Shown here: positions 36,251 to 40,160 of the stretch, piece by piece | Layout of the letters: each line of letters starts with the position of its first letter | Numbering within the stretch: the stretch's first letter is position 1 | Source: Bradyrhizobium sp. NAS96.2 | GTDB lineage: Bacteria > Pseudomonadota > Alphaproteobacteria > Rhizobiales > Xanthobacteraceae | Direction: 5' to 3' | Assembly (NCBI RefSeq): GCF_001908235.1 | Contig: NZ_LGHK01000034.1 | Span: 1 to 40,160, forward strand | Length of the DNA: 40,160 nt | Translations under genes and position numbers: made by a program | Notes under the pieces: generated by a model | Database searches by the model: none | The model's input: the letters and a program-made list of their open reading frames with translations, nothing else | Told to the model about the DNA's origin: nothing

Positions 36251-37681
36251 ATGTTCGACCGCATTTGGTATCGCTATGGCACTGCCGCGGTAGCGGCCGC
36301 GCTGGTATTCGCGGTCCGCGCAGGACTCGATAACTATTTCGAAGACCGGACCTTCACAATCATTTTCGTTCCCGCCGTCCTGTTCGCAGCTTTCGCCGGC
36401 GGCCGCGGTCCGGCGATCCTCACTACGCTACTCTGCCTCGTCATCAGCGCCAAATTCCTCGGCAAGGGTTTGGTCACTGAACCAGCGAATTTGATCGACA
36501 TCGTATGCTTTACGATCCTCGGTCCGATCATTGGCTTCATGGGCGACCGGCTGCTGAGGGAAAGCGATCAGGCTCGAAATCGCCAGGCCCATCTGCAGTC
36601 GATCCTGGACACCGTCCCGGACGCCATGATCGTGATCGACGACCACGGCATCATCCGTTCATTCAGCGCGGCAGCGGAGCGTCTGTTTGGCTGGAAAACG
36701 GACCAAGTCGTCGGAAAGAACGTGTCGAGCTTGATGCCGCAACCTTATCGCGGCGAGCACGACCGGTATCTCGAGCGCTATCTGACGACCGGCGAACGGC
36801 GGATCATCGGCATCGGCCGCATCGTGGTCGGAGAACGGAGCGACGGCTCGACCTTTCCGATGGAGCTCGCTGTCGGCGAGGCCAAGGTGCGTGGGGAGCG
36901 CTTCTTCACCGGCTTTATCCGGGATCTCACCGAACGTCGTGCGCAGGAGCGCCGGCTTCAGGAACTGCAATCGGAGCTGGTCCATGTGTCGCGGTTAACC
37001 GCAATGGGTGAAATGGCCTCCTCTATCGCCCATGAGATCAACCAGCCGCTATCCGCCATTACCAACTACATGCGCGGCGCGAAGTCGCTGCTCGTGTCGG
37101 AGTTGCCGGACGCTACGCGAATTCGTGACGCACTCGATCGGGCCGCGCAGCAGGCACTAAGGGCCGGCGATATCATCAAGCGCCTGCGCGAATTTGTTGC
37201 CAAGGGCGAAACACAGCACTCCCTGGAGAGCCCGGTCACGCTCCTCGAGGAGGCGGTCGCGCTCGCGCTGCTCGGTGCCAAGGAGCAAGGGGTGCGGGTG
37301 GCGATCCGCAGCGACCGTGACATACCCGCAATCATCGTCGACAAGATCCAGATTCAGCAAGTGGTTCTGAATCTGGTTCGCAATGCGATCGAGGCGATGG
37401 CTTCCAGTCCACGCCGCGAATTGACGGTCGGAGTCACCAAGACGGACGGCGCTGCGACATTCATCGTCGCCGACACCGGCCCTGGTATCAGCCCCGATAT
37501 TGCAGACCGCTTGTTCCAGCCATTCATCACGACGAAAGAACACGGCATGGGCGTGGGCCTCTCGATCTGCCGGACGATTGTCGAATCACACGGCGGACGC
37601 ATCGTTGCGTCGCCAAATGCCGGCGGCGGCACGGTTTTTCAGTTTACCCTCCCGTTTGCGGAGGATGGAGAGGAAGCATGA
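36251..37681 (+). CDS. fixL: Oxygen sensor histidine kinase FixL
   Basis: A 476-residue kinase. Three or four hydrophobic segments occupy residues about 10-100. A PAS domain (about 115-225) follows and carries the haem-binding histidine in RGEHDRY (His170) and the distal-pocket arginine in IIGIGR (Arg190), spaced 20 residues apart as in Bradyrhizobium FixL His200/Arg220. The phospho-acceptor is His261 in [11 protein letters not shown]. The ATPase has [19 protein letters not shown] and [12 protein letters not shown]. Oxygen on the haem turns the kinase off; low oxygen leads to phosphorylation of FixJ. The fixJ ATG overlaps the stop codon. Confidence 0.96.
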   Translation: MFDRIWYRYGTAAVAAALVFAVRAGLDNYFEDRTFTIIFVPAVLFAAFAGGRGPAILTTLLCLVISAKFLGKGLVTEPANLIDIVCFTILGPIIGFMGDRLLRESDQARNRQAHLQSILDTVPDAMIVIDDHGIIRSFSAAAERLFGWKTDQVVGKNVSSLMPQPYRGEHDRYLERYLTTGERRIIGIGRIVVGERSDGSTFPMELAVGEAKVRGERFFTGFIRDLTERRAQERRLQELQSELVHVSRLTAMGEMASSIAHEINQPLSAITNYMRGAKSLLVSELPDATRIRDALDRAAQQALRAGDIIKRLREFVAKGETQHSLESPVTLLEEAVALALLGAKEQGVRVAIRSDRDIPAIIVDKIQIQQVVLNLVRNAIEAMASSPRRELTVGVTKTDGAATFIVADTGPGISPDIADRLFQPFITTKEHGMGVGLSICRTIVESHGGRIVASPNAGGGTVFQFTLPFAEDGEEA

Positions 37682-38286
37682 CGACGCGTCGCACAATCCT
37701 TGTTATCGACGATGACTCCGCAATGCGGGATTCACTCGCCTTTCTCCTCGACGTCAACGGCTTTGCCGTAACGACTTATGAGACGGCGGCTGATTTTCTC
37801 GATCAATTCGGGAGCAGTACGGTCGACTGCGTCGTATCCGATATCCGCATGCCCGGCATGACCGGCCTCGAACTGGTCCGCAAGCTCAAGGCCGACGCGG
37901 TGGCATGTCCCGTCATCTTGATGACAGGCCATGGTGACGTCGCGCTCGCGGTCGAGGCAATGAAGGCTGGCGCGGTCGACTTTATCGAAAAGCCGTTCGA
38001 AGACGAGGTGCTCTTGCGCGCAATCCACGATGCCCTGGAGTCGCAGCCGGCCAAACCGGCTGATGACGCCGCCAAGCGCCAGGCCGAGGCACGTCTCGTC
38101 GACCTTACGCCGCGTGAACGCGACGTTCTTAAGGGGCTATTGGCAGGGAAAATCAACAAGGTGATCGCTCACGACCTCGGCATCAGCCCGCGGACAGTCG
38201 AGGTCTACCGGGCCAACTTGATGGCCAAGACCAGTGTCCGAAGCATGTCGGAACTCATGCGGATCGCCATCGCTGCGGGCCTCTAA
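37678..38286 (+). CDS. fixJ: Response regulator FixJ
   Basis: A 202-residue protein with a receiver domain ([10 protein letters not shown] acidic pocket, phospho-acceptor Asp55 in [15 protein letters not shown], Lys in EKPFEDE) and a LuxR-type helix-turn-helix ([36 protein letters not shown]). It is activated by FixL under low oxygen and in this group switches on fixK. It overlaps fixL by 4 nt (ATGA). No fixK gene follows here, unlike the arrangement known in Bradyrhizobium japonicum. Confidence 0.96.
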   Translation: MTTRRTILVIDDDSAMRDSLAFLLDVNGFAVTTYETAADFLDQFGSSTVDCVVSDIRMPGMTGLELVRKLKADAVACPVILMTGHGDVALAVEAMKAGAVDFIEKPFEDEVLLRAIHDALESQPAKPADDAAKRQAEARLVDLTPRERDVLKGLLAGKINKVIAHDLGISPRTVEVYRANLMAKTSVRSMSELMRIAIAAGL

Positions 38287-38573
38287 GACATACTTTTGGG
38301 TTGCCGGCAGTTTGTTCGCCCTCATGCCAGGCAACGTGCGCTCCGTCGGAACGCTACGCCCAAGTGAGCGCTCTTTCCGTCCGGAATTACCTGATACTGT
38401 AGCGAAGTATATGTGCCGGCGGCTAAGTCGGATCGTTTGAGTTAAGTCAATACCTCCTCGCGAATTCACTCATAGCATTGAAATCTAAGAGCCATCGCGG
38501 CAAAGGCCCATTGGAATGTGGGTCTTTATGCGAGAGAGACCACACTGCTCGGAACATTCTCGGAGGAACATCC
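38287..38573 (+). other. Gap downstream of fixJ: one FixK-type box
   Basis: A 287-bp gap with no supported ORF. It contains the FixK-type box at 38437-38450 and the ribosome binding site of the next small gene. Confidence 0.5.
38437..38450. promoter_or_regulatory. FixK-type box (85-residue protein)
   Basis: TTGAGTTAAGTCAA fits TTG(A/C)-N6-(T/G)CAA. At 123 nt before the next ATG it is farther away than the other boxes, so the leader would be longer. Confidence 0.55.
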
Positions 38574-38831
38574 ATGGATGAAATCACCCAGTTCGTCGCG
38601 ATACCGTATGATCGCGCCGATCAGGAGCTGGTCGCTGGCCAACAGCTCAAGTGCGCCACTCCTTCCTCAGCAATAGAGCACGCCAAGCATCTTTGGAAAA
38701 CCATCGGGCATGCCGGCGCCGTCGCATTGGTGAGCACCGGGTACCCGGAGGGCAAGACCACCGTGCTTAGGAAGTTTGGTATGGTGCCGGACGATCAGAT
38801 CGACGAACCTTGTCAGCTTGCCGTATCATGA
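38574..38831 (+). CDS. Small protein of unknown function (85 residues)
   Basis: The frame starts MDEITQFVAIPYDRADQELV and contains ATPSSAIEHAKHLWKTIGHA and GAVALVSTGYPEGKTTVLRK before an acidic end. It looks like a compact alpha/beta protein. GGAGGA lies 6-7 nt upstream of the ATG at 38574. The upstream gap carries a FixK-type box. No family is recognised. Confidence 0.7.
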   Translation: MDEITQFVAIPYDRADQELVAGQQLKCATPSSAIEHAKHLWKTIGHAGAVALVSTGYPEGKTTVLRKFGMVPDDQIDEPCQLAVS

Positions 38832-38842
38832 TTTTTCGACCG

Positions 38843-38910
38843 GCGATATGAGGCGGCCCCCGGGCTGAGGCGACAGCTTTCCCGGGGAACGTATCTCGGC
38901 CTCATATCGC
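38843..38910. repeat. Long hairpin downstream of the 85-residue gene
   Basis: Perfect 12-bp arms GCGATATGAGGC (38843-38854) and GCCTCATATCGC (38899-38910) enclose 44 nt in which CCCCCGGG and CCCGGGG can also pair. It lies between the small gene's stop codon and the end of adk. It may be a transcript-end structure or a small RNA-like element. Confidence 0.5.
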
Positions 38911-39013
38911 GCGGGCCTGTCCTCCCGATCGTTGCCCAAGTGGTCTCCATTTCGTTGAAGACAATCACTGCGCTCGACCTGGACCGCGCGCAATAGCCGG
39001 CGCCTTGATGCCA

Positions 39014-39592
39014 TTACGCATCAAGCGCTTCGTTGAGCGATGCCATCACCTCGTCCATCGATTGCAAACCGTCGATGTCCTTCAGAATTCCCCGTGCACG
39101 GTAGTAGGTAATCAGCGGTTCAGTTTGTGCACGATATTCCGCCAAACGAACTCTCAACGCCGCTTCGTTGTCATCCGCCCTCACATTGCCGCTGGCCATC
39201 GCTTCGGTTGCTCGGTTGAGAATGCGCCCCAGAAGAGATGCTTCGTCGACCTTCAACTGCAATACCCAGTCAAGTCTAAGACGGTCCGCCCGCAAGAGAT
39301 CGTCCAGCGCTTCAGCCTGGGCAACGGTGCGCGGAAAGCCGTCCAGAATGAAGCCGAATCTCGCGTCGGGCCGGCGAATACGTTCGGCAACGATGGCGAC
39401 GACGAGCTTATCGGGAACGAGTTCGCCGCGTTCCATCGTCGCTTTGACTTGCATTCCGACCGGCGTCCCCGCCGAGACAGCGGCACGCAGCATGTCCCCC
39501 GTCGACAATGCAGGAATGGCCAACTGTTTTGCCAAACGAACGGCCTGAGTTCCCTTCCCGGACCCAGGAGGTCCTAACAACACGAGTCTCAC
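39014..39592 (-). CDS. adk: Adenylate kinase, short-LID type
   Basis: A 192-residue adenylate kinase (ATP + AMP to 2 ADP). The P-loop is GPPGSGKGT (residues 8-16). The AMP site includes STGDMLRAAV, and the FILDGFPRT segment is conserved. The LID is short (RATEAMASGNVRADDNE), without the zinc-binding insertion, as in many Alphaproteobacteria. The start is GTG at 39592, directly before the conserved RLVLLGPP. Most genomes keep adk in the ribosomal protein operon; this copy sits at the end of the low-oxygen region and may be a second one. A hairpin with CTTGATGC arms (39004-39025) overlaps the stop codon. Confidence 0.92.
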   Translation of the reverse strand: MRLVLLGPPGSGKGTQAVRLAKQLAIPALSTGDMLRAAVSAGTPVGMQVKATMERGELVPDKLVVAIVAERIRRPDARFGFILDGFPRTVAQAEALDDLLRADRLRLDWVLQLKVDEASLLGRILNRATEAMASGNVRADDNEAALRVRLAEYRAQTEPLITYYRARGILKDIDGLQSMDEVMASLNEALDA

Positions 39593-39660
39593 TCTCGTTT
39601 TCTCCTTCGATAGCGATAGCCGGATATTTTCCCGGTGCGTTCGGCTGCGTCAGTTCGGAC

Positions 39661-40160
39661 CTACGCGCCCTTCTTGTTCTGGCGGTTGTGCACGAGGTCG
39701 TCGACCACGGCGGGATCAGCCAGGGTCGAGGTGTCGCCGAGGCTCGACGGCTCGTCCTCGGCGATCTTGCGCAGGATGCGGCGCATGATCTTGCCGGAGC
39801 GCGTCTTCGGCAGGCCGGGCGCGAACTGGATCAGGTCCGGCGAGGCGATCGGGCCGATGTCCTTGCGGACCCAGGCGACCAGTTCCTTGCGCAAGGCCTC
39901 GGTCGGCTCGGTGCCCTTCATCAGCGTGACATAGGCGTAGATGCCCTGGCCCTTGATGTCGTGCGGGTAGCCGACCACGGCGGCTTCCGACACCGCCTCA
40001 TGCGCGACCAGCGAGCTCTCGACCTCGGCGGTGCCCATGCGGTGGCCGGAGACGTTGATGACGTCGTCGACGCGGCCGGTGATCCAGTAATAGCCGTCGG
40101 CATCGCGCCGGCAGCCGTCGCCGGTGAAGTACTTGTTCTTGTAGGTCGAGAAATAGGTCT
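39661..40160 (-). CDS. acs: Acetyl-CoA synthetase, C-terminal part (truncated by window edge)
   Basis: The final 165 residues or so of an acetate-CoA ligase. Visible are [20 protein letters not shown] and [19 protein letters not shown] (adenylation domain end and hinge), and the catalytic-lysine region [15 protein letters not shown], whose lysine is the site of regulatory acetylation in well-studied Acs enzymes. The enzyme activates acetate to acetyl-CoA. The start lies beyond the window. It is separated from adk by 68 bp on the same strand. Confidence 0.95.
   Translation of the reverse strand, partial: TYFSTYKNKYFTGDGCRRDADGYYWITGRVDDVINVSGHRMGTAEVESSLVAHEAVSEAAVVGYPHDIKGQGIYAYVTLMKGTEPTEALRKELVAWVRKDIGPIASPDLIQFAPGLPKTRSGKIMRRILRKIAEDEPSSLGDTSTLADPAVVDDLVHNRQNKKGA

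Noticed and set aside
38287..38573. A fixK gene after fixJ
   Set aside because: No frame with a cyclic-nucleotide-like domain or Crp-type helix-turn-helix is present.

Overview
The window looks like the chromosome of a high-GC alphaproteobacterium of the Bradyrhizobium/Rhodopseudomonas group (Nitrobacteraceae). Evidence: the order rpsT-dnaA-dnaN-recF-gyrB, a complete fixNOQP-fixGHIS cbb3 oxidase locus with a haem-PAS FixL and FixJ, FixK-type operators, GANTC sites near replication genes, and short palindromic intergenic repeats of the kind common in that group. The genus is inferred; no 16S or similar marker is present.

Region 1 (1-12.2 kb) is a mixed metabolic block: a VOC protein, an acyl-CoA ligase converging on a cytochrome P450, an HD-GYP response-regulator-like protein, a two-gene Mo-hydroxylase (isoquinoline oxidoreductase type, 2Fe-2S subunit plus Tat-exported Mo subunit), an alpha/beta hydrolase with a small exported protein, a dienelactone hydrolase, a lipoprotein of the polysaccharide export family, MsrA and a small membrane protein. 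Palindromic repeats lie in several gaps.

Region 2 (12.2-21.3 kb) is the replication block: rpsT with a recognisable sigma70-like promoter and terminator, a 1.2 kb non-genic stretch before dnaA (with one DnaA-box match, a cluster of GANTC sites and a possible 40-residue ORF), then dnaA, dnaN, recF and gyrB. Two things are odd. A DUF559 endonuclease-like gene sits between dnaN and recF, bounded by two inverted copies of a palindromic repeat. recF itself is split by a one-base expansion of a G tract.

Region 3 (21.3-25.1 kb) holds a MarR-AraC regulator pair, an unusual NRAMP-like transporter and two small ORFs.

Region 4 (25.1-39.6 kb) is a microoxic (low-oxygen) region. It holds fixGHIS and fixNOQP, the latter preceded by a translationally overlapping DUF6455 gene, then a series of small genes (a 75-residue protein, a CBS-BON protein with a small membrane protein, a 48-residue membrane peptide, a zinc-ribbon-like protein, a phasin-like protein, a member of a small paralogous family), fixLJ, an 85-residue protein and a short-form adenylate kinase. 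Ten matches to the FixK operator TTG(A/C)-N6-(T/G)CAA lie in its gaps; nine of them are 48-63 nt before a start codon. FixL senses oxygen through haem and phosphorylates FixJ, which in this group activates fixK. FixK would then switch on the cbb3 oxidase and the satellites, but no fixK gene lies in the window. The window ends inside acetyl-CoA synthetase.
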